Assembly (NCBI GenBank): GCA_015680685.1
Contig: MNCI01005374.1
Location: 127,406 to 191,405, forward strand
From: Gnetum montanum
Taxonomy: Eukaryota > Streptophyta > Gnetopsida > Gnetales > Gnetaceae
Direction: 5' to 3'
DNA: 64,000 bases
Shown here: in pieces, positions 48,001-63,000 of the stretch
Position numbering within the stretch: position 1 is the first letter of the stretch
How the letters are laid out: every line of letters begins with the position of its first letter
Notes under the pieces: generated by a model
The model's database searches: none
The model's input: the letters and a program-made list of their open reading frames with translations, nothing else
What the model was told of the DNA's origin: nothing
Position numbers and translations under genes: made by a program

Positions 48001-51000
48001 TACAAAATAGAATTGATAGGGCCATGATTAATGAAGAGACTATGATTGATAGGGTTCACAGATCCCTACTACTTCAATGGGGATCTCAGGAAAGAAGACA
48101 GTTCACTTTCCAGTTTAAATGGCACTGGATAAGGAATCAAACCTTTGAAAATTTGGCAGTCACAATGGACTTCATACCATCCATCTCCTACACCTACCTA
48201 CTAACTCAAACAAAGACTTCAAAATATCAAAAGTCACCTTGGTCATCACCTCCCAGGAGTGACAAGCATAGAGGCAATTCTTCTCACTTTTTGCCTCCCA
48301 AGGATTCTCCCCAACAGGAGGACCACAGTGACAATGATGACATCCATCAAGAACATCAAGAAGAATCTATGAAGATGACAATGCAGATCATGAGAACCTC
48401 CTTGCTTTGGAGGAATCTATGAAAGAGTTCTGAGATAACACAATTGGTATATTCAAGGCTCATGATATTTGTCCTTTCCAGCTTCTCTGTACCTATTATG
48501 CTGTACAAGGGAACAGTATCTCTCTGGCCGCCAAGCAAACCAAACTGGATTATCCTCTGGATAGGGTAGATGACCCCCTTAGAATTCTTCTTACGGTGGC
48601 TGCTGCACAAATCTTCTTGCACGAGGACACTAGGAACATCCTCATCGTGTGGCATAATGTGTACTTTACGAAATATTTTAGACTATGGGATGGGGATTAC
48701 ATGATCAAGCCGACTTGGACTATTTCGGCCCTATGAAGACCCATCCCTCATCAAAATTAACAAGCTCAAGCCATGCCATATGCAAGTTACGTTGTCTCTA
48801 AATAGAGTGTTTCACACCTGATCTTCTCATCCTCAAATGAAGATGCTTCGCCTCTCAAACAACATGCTTCGTCTTCCCCGGGTGATGCTAATAAGACAGA
48901 AATAAGCAAATGGACAAAGCCAGACTCTTGAGTAGGCAAATGCTTTATAGAAGAGGTATATGTCCCTTTCATGTCTCGGAATCATAATACTTAACACCAA
49001 CAGGTCAGGTAAAAACTGCTAAGAAGCTAAGGCTGACTGCCACACTGATAAAGCAGGTGATGAGAAGAGATTTTATCTTTCTCTAGAACTCTCTGGAAGC
49101 TTTTGAAGATGAAGATGGAAAAAAGTGTGTCCTTTGTAATCATGATGAAATTTCAAACAATGTTTTAAAATGTGGTCCCTCCCAAATGTGCTATACATGC
49201 TAAACTGAAAGGAGAAGAACTACGGGAAAAGAACTTATTATCTTTTAGTTGTCTTTGTCATATGGCTGTGACTTTTGAGAGATGTAACTTTTTTTAATCT
49301 TAATAGAACTTCAGACCATTCGTTTAAAAAAAATTCATAAAAATGTTACATGCATAATTAAATGAAGATATCAACTTTCTGGTCTCAACAGATTCTTGCT
49401 AAATATCCAAACTGTAAATGTATCCAGATACAGAGTTCTGAAATAAAGTATAAAGAAAAGCTGCTAAATTTCATATGCGGTCATCGTAATAAAGTCTGAA
49501 AAACCATAATCCAATTACACATAGAATTTAAAAGATCAAATAATAGACTAAACATTACTGGGCACACAGAAAACATTACCTTATCTATATTCTCTGGTTC
49601 TAAACATTGTTTCAGGCGTTCCTCATATGAATCAGCAATCCAATACCTACTTGAATCAGGTGTGTGTATCTACATTAAATACTCGTATTAATTAAAAATT
49701 CCCAAATTGTAGCTAGACATTGGTGAACATCATTGTCACACAGAAACCATAACAAAACCAAAGGTGGGTTTTTCTACGACTTCTTTTCCAAAAAAAATAT
49801 AGTAGATAATATTGCACAAATAAAATACCATAGTCAAATGGGCAAAAAACAAACATGAAGGATTTTATGTATCCGTTTACAATTAAGGTAAAAAACAAGC
49901 ATTTCACATCCCTCTGTTCAACACAAAAATTGTTTGTTAATGCCCAAAAAAAATGAGGAAAACACCGCTCCTGCTGCTGTTGACAGTAATCGCAGCATGA
50001 AGCTGAAAATCAAAAACCCTCCAAAAATTGTAGTGCTTTCAGATCATTGCAGTACCAGTCTTTAACATTAATTTGAATTGATCAATGGAACACACAACCA
50101 TCAGAATAACAAATTGCAGTCAACATCCCCTACCCTTCACTCAACTGTGATTTAAGAATCAACTATCAATTGACTTTCTGTATGCATGTCTCATAAGCTT
50201 TTTATTTTGGTTATGTTACATATTTTTTTTGCTTCCATCTATCCAATTTTAAATCATAGTGACTTGCATCTAATTAATTAATTTGAGTATGTTTTTCCCT
50301 CCAATTTAGTTCACAAACTCTCTCTTAATTTTCAACTTTTCTATTGTCAAATTAGTACGCTAGATGTAACCATGGGTTGTAAATCATCCTAGTGCCATTT
50401 TTCTATTTATGTCGAACATGGAAAACTCACCAACAATTAAATGTCTGAGTTCATGAGATTCATTATGTAGATATTGTGAGAATAAAAGACTGTCATAATC
50501 ATTTTTGACTTCATCCCATTCTACAAACTGACTTTCGTTGAAGGTATAAAAACTCAATCCTAAGTTTAAAGACAAGCTCAGGAAACCCGTATCAAGGTTG
50601 TTAGGACCAACATGATGGAATCTCATGATTATTTCCATAATCTGAACTATGTTTTGAATTTTGTCTTGTTTAGACAATATTTATCTACGTTAATTTCACA
50701 AAACATTTCTTTCAGTTCAATCACAATGTCATTAATGACTTTTTAACACAATCAATCACAGATAAAGAGAAAACTGGGTGATCCAATCCAAACTCAAATT
50801 GCCCAGGGCATTGCCTGACTAATCATAGTATGCACGTTTAATTGCAGCTGTCTTAATGACCTAACGTGGTGTCCATAAACTTGACAAATCCTTCCCATTA
50901 ACTAGGCTAATACAGGAAAATACTTATCTTGTCAAAATGAAACACAGAAAATCATTTAGAATATAACAAAAACAACCAGTGAAAATTTTAAAATTCATTA

Positions 51001-54000
51001 TGTCAAATAGCTTTCATAAGCACATGTGATGCAATAAAAAATTATTAAATTTTTAGCCCAAAAATAGTTTTCCAAATGCACTATCAATTGGTAATCACTG
51101 GTAATTTCTGTGCAAGTTAAGAGCTAGTGCAAACCTCATCAATCAATAGTATTGAACCATCTCTTGCTTTGCCAAATTCATATTTTGTATCTACTAACAA
51201 AAGACCATGCTTACGTGAAATTTCCTGTAAACAGAAACAGCAGGAATGTTGTTGCTGAAGTTTTTATATATTCAAATAATTAAACTGATAAAACATTCAA
51301 TTTGCACTTACTGCAATGTATCGTTATATAAACTGATTTCAAACTGACCGGTATAATGGAAACAAACTCTTCATGAGAAAAAAGTAATAATGTATATCCA
51401 ATGCCATTCAAATATATATAATAAAAATTAAACCGGAATCATTCATCAAACGTAAAAACTTCATTTAATTAGCTTCCACCAAAAACAGCATTAACTCAAT
51501 CCATGTACAAGTAACTAACAACAATTGTAAAGAAGCTTTAAAAATCCTAGAAACATGCAACCCACATTCATCATGATGAATGGCATACCCATAATAATGT
51601 TAAAAACCTTTAAAACACTATAAAACAGTAGAAGTGATAAACAGCAACACATAGAATGTAAAAATAAATCCCAATTTATGTAGTACAAAAACATTTGTAC
51701 ATGTGACCTTAGACATCTATTAAATAATCACACTTTAAAATGTTTTAAAGCTTATATATATTTGGAGATGTGCCTAATGCTTCTTAGTAATATGAAGACC
51801 TTTGTTTGGGTGACATATATATATATATACAAATGAGAATGGAAAAGTCTAACATTATTTTAGAATAATATTAAGAAATTAATGTGATATGGATCCTTGG
51901 TTTAGTTTGATATTTAGTTAGAATTTTCAAATTATTGAATATTTAATTAATTAAAATATGTCAAAATTCAAAGTTACGGATTGCACTCAAATTTGGTGGA
52001 CCAACTTAGTTTTATACCTAGAGTATAGATCTACGATTAGTTTTTCAATTCAAGCCCTAGATTTTGAGATTTTAATGTTAAACAATTAAAAAAAATACTC
52101 GATGGGACCATCTTTTCCTCAATTCAATTAAAATATTAATTTCTAACATAGTAGCTATAGCATATTTGTGCTTATTTCGACTGGCACAATGCATAAAATG
52201 TTAGATAGACAGAAAGTTTAGTATCAATGATTTTTACTAGATAAATTATAAAAAATGTAGAAAATAGATAAAAGAACAAACATAAACAAGAAACCCTCAT
52301 AGCATATAAAGTAAAGAGTGACTTAAAGTAAGACAAAAAGGTGAGGCCATAAAAAAAAAGTCAATGTGGGATGGTGATGTATGTTCTACGACATGCTTAT
52401 GATGACATCTATTTTTTTTAATATGCTAATTGTCCACTACATATTAATGGTTAGAAAAAGGGACAAATTGCTCATTTAATAGGGATCATGTGACTCTCTT
52501 GAGTGCTGTCAATCTCACATGTCCACTCCCTCATAAGAGCTTGCTCGTCCAAGTTAAGTAGCAATGATGCCATGAATTAAAAAAACAGGATTTTTGAAGA
52601 ATGGGTTGTCTACTCTTTGCCAATTGTGTAAACTTTTGTACACAAGTCTTTACCCAAGCCTTAGGGTCTCCTCCATCCTATAAATAGAGGAGGTGTTTAT
52701 TCTCATTTTCACGTTTGCCTAGGAAGGGGAGACTATGCTAGTTGGAAGGGTGAGAAGTTGAGGAGAGGAGAGGGAGCATGGCTATTCCTGGCTTGTTCTA
52801 AACCATCTCTTGGGTTGTCTTGTGTATTCTTATGGGCTCTTGGAAGGTTGATTTTGCTGCTACTGTTGGAGGCTTTTGTAACTAATTTTGTTGTTGTTTG
52901 CCTATTTCAGATGTTGTGGGAGAATTTTAGCAGCATCTTGAACTTGCAGTTTGAAGCTGATTTCTTAAGGCTATTAGCTGGACAACAACCCAGACTTGAG
53001 GTGTCTTCTCCCTCCCCAAATTGGAAGATGTCAACTTTAAAGGTGTGTATCACAACTGGATGGCCAAAGAGTCTACTGAGTACTCATTTAAAAATTAAAA
53101 ATAAAGTTATGCATATAGAGGATTTTTAGTGTCTTTTGTTAAGTGCACATGTTTTGTTTTGCTAATCAGTTTTGGGTCAGTTTTGAGGGGTTTTTAAGAA
53201 AATTGTCATGTCGTAAATCATTGTTAAAATGGTCCTTTGTTCAAGCCTACATTTCTCTCAATGTGAAAACATGAGGCTAAAAAATTTATTAAAGGAGATT
53301 TCAAAGCTCAGAAGCATGTTAATCCATCATAGTGTTCAAGCTTAGTACATATCAGATTTTATTGTTGCTTCTCCTTTCCATATTGCAGATGAAATTTTGT
53401 TTGTTTTCTACTCCATAAAATCAGAATTTTGATTACTTAACAACGCATGCCTCTAGTATAAAGACTACCATTCTCTCTTTTTTTTTTATTATCTAGTGTT
53501 TACTGTTTTGCTATCTTTTAAACATAATGGTAAAATTGGAAATGACAACCATCACACATAAAATCTGCCTCTGTTTCTCTTTTCTTAAAAGAAGGAATTT
53601 AGAGACTATCTATTCTCTGCTTTAGCCTGAAAAATAAAGCCCTCCATCTCTCCTCAAAACAGATTTTATTGCTAAAAATTCAGGCCTTGCTTGCAGACTT
53701 TGTTTGCCCAATTTTGGATGTCTAAAAATGGAGGAAAACATTGGCTAATTGTCCTATGAAAAACAAAACCCTAACTATTGTAACTCTCTCCATTGTATGA
53801 TGTAAGCTAGTTCTTATATAGAATTTGAAATACATTTGAGGTGCATTGTTACTTCTTTCATTTGTATGATGAGAATATTGCATCTTGGAAGCCTGGAAGT
53901 CTCCTTGGAGTAAGTCTTTTATGACATGAATGTTTTGTACATTTTCTCATAGTTAGATTTTCCTTTCATGCAAAGTAAATATTGTTTATTTATTTTTGCT

Positions 54001-57000
54001 TCAATATGCCAACCCCATGTATTTATCAGCAATTATATTCTTTTATTTATGCAAAGAAAAGAAAGATATATGTGCAGTCATGTATGTTTCTTTGCTTTCC
54101 ATAAAATTAACCTACATGAATTATGATTAGAAGCCATTTGGGCCCTAGAATAAGCAATTCACCTAAACTCACAGTTCGTAATTACGTAGATGCTACATTT
54201 GATTGGTGTGCCTTGTGTTAAGCATGTAGTATTTTTAGGAATCATTAACTGTTTGTTTTAATAATGATATATTCATCCTTGTATCTTGAATGGATGAGTT
54301 GCATTGCTTATTTATTTTGCATATACCCTACCCTAGATGTGCAAATGAACACCACTATCTAACCCTACTTGTACATATGCTTACTTTAGCTCAATACCCT
54401 AAACCATTGGACCCAAGGGGGTTGAGTTGCACAATACCCAAAGGTTTTCAATTATGTAAGCACCATTTGTAAGTACATACCCACCTCACATACGATCCCC
54501 GGTCACCTATCTTCAAAGTATATCAAGGTGTAGTCCAACAATGATGGTTGAGCCAAGCCTTATTTGTGTGGTTTAGAACCCGAAGATAACCTGCAATCTC
54601 ATCACCCAGCCAATGTCATCAACAACATGAGCGACACTACTAACTCGAATGCTACAAACAGCACTTAAACAAGTTCCAACAGGAGTAACAAACTCACAGC
54701 CAAATGGTGACCAGATTCTTCAAGTTGGATGGCCATCAATGTGCAAATGCAATCCCACATTGCATGGGTAAAGTTGTTGAAACCTATACATTTTTTATTC
54801 CCACCCATTGTTTGAAGCCTATTATAAATTAAATGATCTTGTATGGTGGAAACACAATGGAGCACTAAGAGGACATCCAACCACATCCATTGGTGCTCCT
54901 TGTAAAATTAAACTTGAAACAAGTGAGTTACACAAATGGTTGATGTTTTCTAGAATCACAAATGACGCAAAGTGTTAGCAATCACCCTCGAGAAGCTAGT
55001 TTTTAAGGTATCATAGTGCTACTAAAGATAGATGATATGCAATAGATGCATCAATCCTTAGGATTATGAGAAGTGCCAAGGTTTCATCCTATCAACAACT
55101 TGTTAAGTCTAATGAGGGAAGGAGGAACATGGCCCCTGTAATGAACCCATCATTATGAGTCACATCCTTATTAGTTGCTAATCTAAGTATAATCCCATGT
55201 TTTAAGAGGATTGGAAAAATTAATTATACTGATCTTTAAAGGGTGGTTATTAAGGGTCTTACAATTTATACCTCTGTTGCCTGTCAGTAAAGTTAGCACA
55301 CAAAAAAACATCAAAATAAAAGATGAAACTCAGTTTCTGCCTCATTATAGCTCTTAGCATTTATTATAGTTCTAAACATATAGCATCATATGGTTTTCCA
55401 ACCTTTTCCTAGCATCATATAGCATCAGTTCTACATAAATAATATGTATTTTGCCTAAAACATCTGAGATGGTGACTACAGACTTAATTTTCATTGTTAG
55501 TAACTTATTTATAAAAAGTTCAAACATTACTTATGTCCAAATCAAAGATGAACTAGATTAGCTATATGTTTATTATATATAGTTGAATTTTGGCCAACAG
55601 GATCTTTTCCCTTTATGAAAAATCCAATGTTACCCTCAAATCTTTCCATGACCAAACAGCTCCTCCTCATCTCCTCTCTCATATTATAACTGATTTATAT
55701 TATTTAACATGACTGGTAAGTTCCCCCTTGGCACTCTGACCAAAAAAGTTTATTTACCATGACCGGGAAGCTACCCATTGGTGTTATGATCAAAAAAATT
55801 TACTTGTCATGACCAAGAAGGGCCCTCATCGGTCAGCTGGTAGTTGGCCTCTCAGCCAAACTTATCAAATCGAGAAACCAACTTCAACACATCTTCCATT
55901 ATAAACAACTTAACTAAAGCTGCTACAACATCGTTTTGTTCTTTTTCAAACTACGTATACTGTTCTTAACAATTTTTCACAATTTACCATGAACAATTTT
56001 CGATCAGAATATTTTCCATTCTATCTGTTCAAATTCTATACTTCTCTTGTACAACAATTGGCTTTGCATACAGTAATTTTTTCCAGCCAAATTCCTATAA
56101 AATATCCCTTTTACTTTCAAATCTTAAACTCTTCATATCATCCGTAAATTTGTCCACTTCTTCAAAATTCATCTGGGCATTCTTCTTTCTTTATTATCTT
56201 CTGTTTCAGCTTCATTTACCCAATCTCCTTGCACTGACAACATGTTAAAAATTGTTTGCAAGAGATTGTATGCAAATTGAGATGGATTGTAGTATGTATA
56301 TGCAAAATGTCTTATGAACGGACATCAGTAAAACTATCAAAAATAAAGATCACCAACTCATAGCATGCTCATCATGTTGAAAATGCATTTTGGTGAACTG
56401 CTGGATTGTAAAATACATTAATTTTGTCATAGGCAGTAAAAAATCTAGCCCTTTAAATCACATCTGAATTCACTAATATTTTAATTTTTTAGCAGAAACA
56501 ACAGTAATTAAATCACCCTCGTGCATCCGTGTAGCCGGCTACATACCAAAATTACAACCGAATATCAGCCATACTCAAATCAGCCTGGCTGACAAAAATA
56601 TACAACATGAATCATTAACACTAATTACTTGCCGACTGACATAAATTCAAAAAAGATATGAACATTATATCTCACTAAACAGTAAAAACTAAATGTTAGC
56701 ATTTAGTAGTGAGTTCTCTGAAACAATTAAGTCTCTATTTGGAAGAACAAAAATAAAAAATTTAACATGATACCATCAAAAAGAAATTGAAAAAAAAAAC
56801 AAATAATTAACAACAGTTACCTGAGCATATGCAAAAAGTGCCAAAGCTTTTGAGCACACTTCAGCTAAGTCATCCTTTGTCATCAGGCCTTGTTCCACTA
56901 TCTGCATTGTGAAATGGAAAACAGCAACAGTCAACAATAACAAACCTTAAAAAGAAAAAAGCACAGATAACTCAGTTCTTCCTAACTGAAACCTTGAAAA

Positions 57001-60000
57001 ACTCAACTAGATCAATTGTCTTCTTTCATAACAATGTATAAGACAAACTAACAAAAAGGTTAAAAAGTTACATATGGCACATGTCCTACACCAGAGGTAA
57101 TGATGTTTCCTTGTTCTCGTGTTCTGATAAAGCTAAATCTATGAACAAAATATTTAGTTCACAAATGAAATAATGTAAACAGAACAGTCAGACAAGGTTG
57201 CAGAGACCTACTATGCACTAGGTAGGGATCAATTACAAAAGTAAGCTAAAACAGTGAAGAATGATGGCTCCAATTTCTAATTGTCATGTATTCTTTGAGG
57301 GAGGGAAAAAATGGAAAATTTTAGCTATAGATTATTTTGAAGGGAAATGGCAAACATCTATTAACAAGATTAAGAGTTAGATAAAAGCACTCGAAACCAG
57401 TAATTAAAAAGTCAGCAAAAAAAATTTTGGCTTCCTAAAAAAGTTAGAAAATTTTAGAAGTTGGCAAATATTGAGGGAAAAATTAGGGGGGAAAGTTAGA
57501 TGTCTAAAAAGGCAACATTTTGGAGGCTTCGTATTGCACATCATATAAATATGCATAATAAACATAAATAACATAATTAAAGACCCAAACTAAAAAAAAC
57601 ATATTAACAAAGAATATAATCAATATAAAAAGTTACACGATTATGTTATACTACTATAAGCTTAAACGCTATAAAGTTCATTTGATCACAAAACAATAAT
57701 CCAACAAAATCTAAATTCAATGAACTTTAGGTTGGCTTGAAAGCAACACATGTATAACACATGTATAAATTCAAATGAAGTGCAACAGAATTGATTGCTT
57801 GAGCATTTATCTCTATTTGGTAAAGGCTCAGGAGTTACTTTCAATTTCTCACCTTTCATTATATCTTTAGATGTGGTTGATTTTGTTTTGATTGCACTAA
57901 TCTGGTGTGCTAATTTTTGTTTCCAATCACAAAACTTGTTATTGTTGATGTGCTCTAACTGGGGCATCAATGCTTGTATAATTGAATAATAAGTTAGATG
58001 TAACCTAACAGTGGCATAAGTGCATGTGAGATTCAACATCAGGGATGAGGGCATGGGCATTGCTGCAAAGTAGAAAAATTCTAGTTGCAGATTTACCATC
58101 GGAGTTGGTGTGGAGTGCATGCATACAAAGAATAGTTTCATTGGTGATCTAAAAGGGTTTGTTGTAATAAAAGTTTCGAGCCACTAGCCAAGAAGCTCAT
58201 GCATAGCAGCAAAGTGAGATATGAATGTGACAAACACATCAAGGACAACTGCAACATGCACAATCTTTGAATGTAGTGAGCAAGGGTTTCAACAAGCAAA
58301 GCAGTTCAACAATTAAAAAACTTAGTTTCAAGATTTTGGTAGCATAAAATGGAAAATTTTTTCTATAGCTTGCAACAAACTGGGTTGTTGCTGGTGTGGG
58401 ATTTGCCACAACTTAATCATCAATGACAGCAATACAACAAATGCTAATGAGTATTGCAACACGAGAGTAAAGTCTATGGGTGATGCACTGTGGCCATGCA
58501 AAAGTTGTGAGCATTCACAGTAACACATACAATGAAGGAGAAGGATGTACTTTAGTGTTGAGAATAGCAAACAACACTAGTGGCTACTGCTAATTGTGAT
58601 AGCTTTGTAGCCAGTGTGGCTAGAAGCCATGTTAGGAGTAGTTACTCCTGACTGTAGATTAGAAAGGCTTAGTGAGATCCATGATTTCTCTTGTGGGCAT
58701 GTTGTTGTTTTGCATGATGAATTGTTCTTGCAAGGTACATTGTTGTTTCATAAAATAAGTTCTCCTACAAGTTCATTGTTATTTCACAAGACATATTGTT
58801 CTTACAAGGTTTGTTGTTGTGTTCACAGGATGGGTTGTTCTTGTAAGTTTATTGCTAGTTTTACATAATAAAATGTTCCAATGTTGTTTTTTAGGATGGA
58901 TTATTCCTGCAAATGTGTTGTCTATAAATCTTAAATGGAGCATAAAATTGAATAATACACACTTTGAGATAGAATTTGAGTTAAGGGAGTGTATTCACAA
59001 GTTTGTTCTTCATGTTGGTTTGGAAAGAGGGGGAGGGGTGGGGGTAATTGCTTGAATAGATAGCAATGCCAACACTATTAGCCACTAGGTTTTTCTAGAA
59101 GTTTCTAGGTGATTGGAGAATATGTCTAGGTTCAATGAACCTAGGATTAGCTGGAAAGCCACCACATGTATTCATTGAGATGAAGGGTAACAGAATTATT
59201 ATTTAAGCACTTGTCCCAGTTTGGTGGAGGCTCAGGATTTATTCTCAATCTCTTACCTTTCATTATAGCTTCAAATATGTAGCTGATTTTGTTTCTATTG
59301 TGCTAATTTTGTTTCCAAGCCCTAACAATTTTAAGAGTTTCTTCTAATAAATGGTAGTTTTGAGCAAGGAGACCCAACTTTTTAAGGCAAAGATTTTCTT
59401 AACTAGTGAAGCCATGAATTTGTCTTATTCCAACCACATGTCTTTAGTGAATTTTGAAGAGACAGAATCTCAAACGGATTCTTTACTTGAAAGACTGCTA
59501 CATGTTTCTACCGCATCTTGTATGTAGTGTCTTCTTTCTCAGCCAACTGCACAAACTTTTCTAAAAGGTTGAGGATGATTAATATTTGGGCCAAGTAATT
59601 TTCATCATCCAAGGTCACGGTCTAATCCAATGTATTCTCTACTCCACTTCCTCAGACAAGAAGCCTCATTTTCAATCTCTTGATAGTGTAATTTGTTTTA
59701 CTCTGCACTTGGAAATCTAAAGGTAGAGAGCATACGTCTTGATTTGGTAGTTGCAAGGCATGGCTTCATTTGAACATTCTTGAGTTCATTTTGTAAATCC
59801 TTTCCCTGGCACCAGCATGGTTAACAAAGTTTAATTGCCAAGTAGCTCTAATAACATAATAGAGACTTAATAGCACCAATAATGCATGATCAGTATCTTC
59901 ATAACAACTAAATTTCAAAAGACAAATTACAATATATAACTGAAAAATGAATACAAAAAACTATCACTAAATAAAAGATCAATTTCAATATATATAACAC

Positions 60001-63000
60001 ATCATGAGACCAAAAATTTCATGCAGTTTTTGAAAAAAGAAAAGAAACAACTAATATATCCAGAAAAAAATGGGTGAAAACCTCATTTGGAGAAATTGGA
60101 ATGTCATGATCAGCTGCTTTTGTTGTAGGTGTAAGAATGTTTTTTGCAAGACGTTGGTTCTTTGACAAACCTATACATGATAGAAAGTAACAAGTTTACA
60201 ATTGTAACTAGCAAATTAACTTATACAACTAGCACATATAATTCAATTTCCTTGAAAAGCACTAATGATATCTATAGCTTTATCATACATACCATCAGGA
60301 AGAATATTCCCACAGTAATTCCTACTGCCTTGGTTATAAACAGTCCAAAGTGATGTACTAGTTGTACCTGTTATGTATCCTCTAACTGTGAAACACAAAA
60401 ACACGATAAAATTTGATGAAATTAGATGCAATAATTATCAGCACTATATAGTAAAATCCAAAAATACCAAAATTCTCAACTATGGAATTTTACTAAGCAA
60501 AATGCTCCTAGGGTGTATATATATCAGAAGCCTCCAGGAATTCTAACCAACCTCACATTTTTAATTTCCATATTAGGATATCACAGAAAACCATATGCAA
60601 TATGACTTTGTCCATAAGAACTTGTAACCTTTCATACAAAGTATAATCAAGTAAATCAAAGCAAATCAACTCTATGATTTGTTTAATGACCATGTGTTTG
60701 ATGCAGTTGTTGCGTAAGTCTAATGTTTGATATAATGGCATGAACATCTTTCATGCATTTCTTCTAATTCTCTATATTTATAATATATATCTATAATTTG
60801 GCTAACAAAATCACTTTAATTTTACAAAATAATGAAATCCTAGAATTGATTCATTGAAAATTGAACTCTTACACCTCTAATGGAAAATATCTTCATGGTC
60901 AATAAAAAAAATTAAAATCAGTGTTGAATAATTCCTGTCGTGGCTGTAGTTCAGCTTGAGTCAAAGCTTCACCAGCATGCAAAATTGTTTCCGAAATACA
61001 CATATTCAAATCCTTATGCACATATTGTCACCTGCACCATGGTGAACATGAGTTTATGGATTGATTGAGCTGCTTTCTTACCTAGCTGTTATCTATAATA
61101 CTAATCTCCATTGCAAAGTTCATCTTCCCCAGCATTGCAACCGTAATAACTTATTATCCATATCAATGTTTGGCCAACTGATAATTGGTTCTTGGCCAAA
61201 ATTATGGAAAGGTTCATGTTCAGTTTTAGAATATTCAAGAAGCCCCACAAAGACCAAGTGTTGCTATGTAAAAGCAACTAGAGATGCATTATATCAAATG
61301 TGCATTTGAATCATTGTGTAATGAGTTTTAATTGTTCTTCTTGACCAGAATGATAGAATGATACTCCATCTCTTTTTTGAGTTCTTATAATAGTGTGGGA
61401 TGATTGTCCTCTTTTAATATGTGTTCATCATTATTAATTATTGTATATTTTTATGTGTCTAACAATTAAGTTAAGAAGTTTCAATCCTAACTCCAACAAT
61501 CAACTTCTGCAATGACAAAATATCATAGGTATTTTGAAGATGTTTCATGGACCCTCATGTGTTTTGATCATTTACTTGAAGCTAACAATTTGCAGTCAAT
61601 GTCCTTCAAAAAAATCTTGTTGGGTGGCAAATTTTATTATGTCAAAAATAACAAAGAACTGAACACATAGATCACTAGGAAAACGTCGCAGTGAACATTT
61701 ATATACACCATTAAAAACAAAACAAAAAATCTTATTTTCTGTAAAATAAATAGCTGAAACTGAATTCTGTCAAATATATCTTAAGGCCTCCATACGGATA
61801 GGATAAAATAGCTTCAGTTTTAATTTTAATATTTTCATATAAAGTTTTGATATGTTTTTCAAATTTAATCTTTTTTCTTTTTTTAATGTTGGTGTGAAGA
61901 ACCATGAATGTACATATAAAGAAGTCGCTTGAAGAACAGTTCAAAATTCTCAAGAAAATATATCAAACTTCATTTCTCAACTAAAAATTTTTAGATTCCT
62001 AAAACGTCCTATCCACCACTCCATCTTTGAAATCCATATGAACACAGCAGTTATATCGCTGAAACATTTAAACTTTTACCAATAAATCAACTCAAACGAC
62101 CATTACCTTTTATCCAATTACTTTGATATGACCTATTAGGCTAATTGGGTGATTTAACAACAATTTTTAAAATCAGCTGTCTACCTAGCACCAACCTGAG
62201 GATATATTTTTAATGAGTCCACAAACGGTACATGTAGAGTTAATCTTGAACATAATGGCCATGATGAAAAAAAACTCCATTAAATTGACAGTTTAAATCA
62301 ACGTGAAAAATTGCTGAGTTTATCTTTGAACTGCACTTAATAAACCTAAGATATGATGATCAGATACCAATTGATCATCTACCCTGTAACTGCTTTTCAG
62401 AAAAGAGCTTACCAACAAACTCGATTGGAAACACAGTGCATTTCTTAGCAATCATTACATTTGGATCAGGGGAGGAGACCACCGCATTTGGTACAATCTC
62501 CTTAGTTTTTTGAAACCACCAAAGACTGGTTTGATTTAACACCTGAAAAAGAAAATGTTCCCATAAGCTCCAACATTCCTAATAAAAATACATAGACATG
62601 TAAATAATAAAAAAATCAAACACATTAATACAGGCTTCTAACGCCTTATGATTTTCTGACGCTTGGAACTGCTGGATACATTATGTTACTGAAAGCTCAA
62701 TGCTTGCAAGTGGACGGTGAAATTTTTGTTGGAGAGTTTGAATGAGTATAATCGCAAATAAGTGCACCGATTTTGATGAAATTGCCGGACAAATAGAAGA
62801 ACACATTTTAAAATGTCAAAGCATGCTAACCTGTCCTTTGAATGGTACAGAGGCAAGAACCCTATCAAATGCACTTAATCTATCAGTTGTGACCAGCACA
62901 AGATACTCCCCAGCACTGTACACATCTCTCACCTGCACACCACATGCAGCAGCATTAGAACTATTAAACACCGCGGGACAAGCTCAAGAAAGCAGTAATT

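Larger units (their letters stand above)
39833..49579 (-). other. Giant intron 8 of SAICAR synthetase (9.75 kb)
   Basis: Bounded by GTAATG and TGCAG on the minus strand. It contains, from left: AT-rich sequence, a T32 run (42,037-42,068), a deleted LTR element with copia gag (42,689-45,230) including a small poly(A)-type insertion, a SINE (46,497-46,640), a PPR-like fragment and a LINE endonuclease fragment. The excess length is explained by these insertions. Confidence 0.8.
51225..56820 (-). other. Intron 6 of SAICAR synthetase (5.6 kb)
   Basis: AT-rich with donor GTAACT and acceptor TACAG. It contains a plus-strand TATA-like box at 52,678-52,687 and a three-unit minisatellite at 55,700-55,845. 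Otherwise nothing was recognised. Confidence 0.75.
56902..60081 (-). other. Intron 5 of SAICAR synthetase (3.2 kb)
   Basis: Contains a pair of about 200-bp direct repeats (57,715-57,930 and 59,128-59,318) and a tandem repeat between them. Donor GTTTTC and acceptor TGCAG. Confidence 0.75.

Noticed and set aside
51810-51835. (AT)n run as a possible microsatellite of interest
   Set aside because: Only about seven units in very AT-rich DNA; nothing distinctive.
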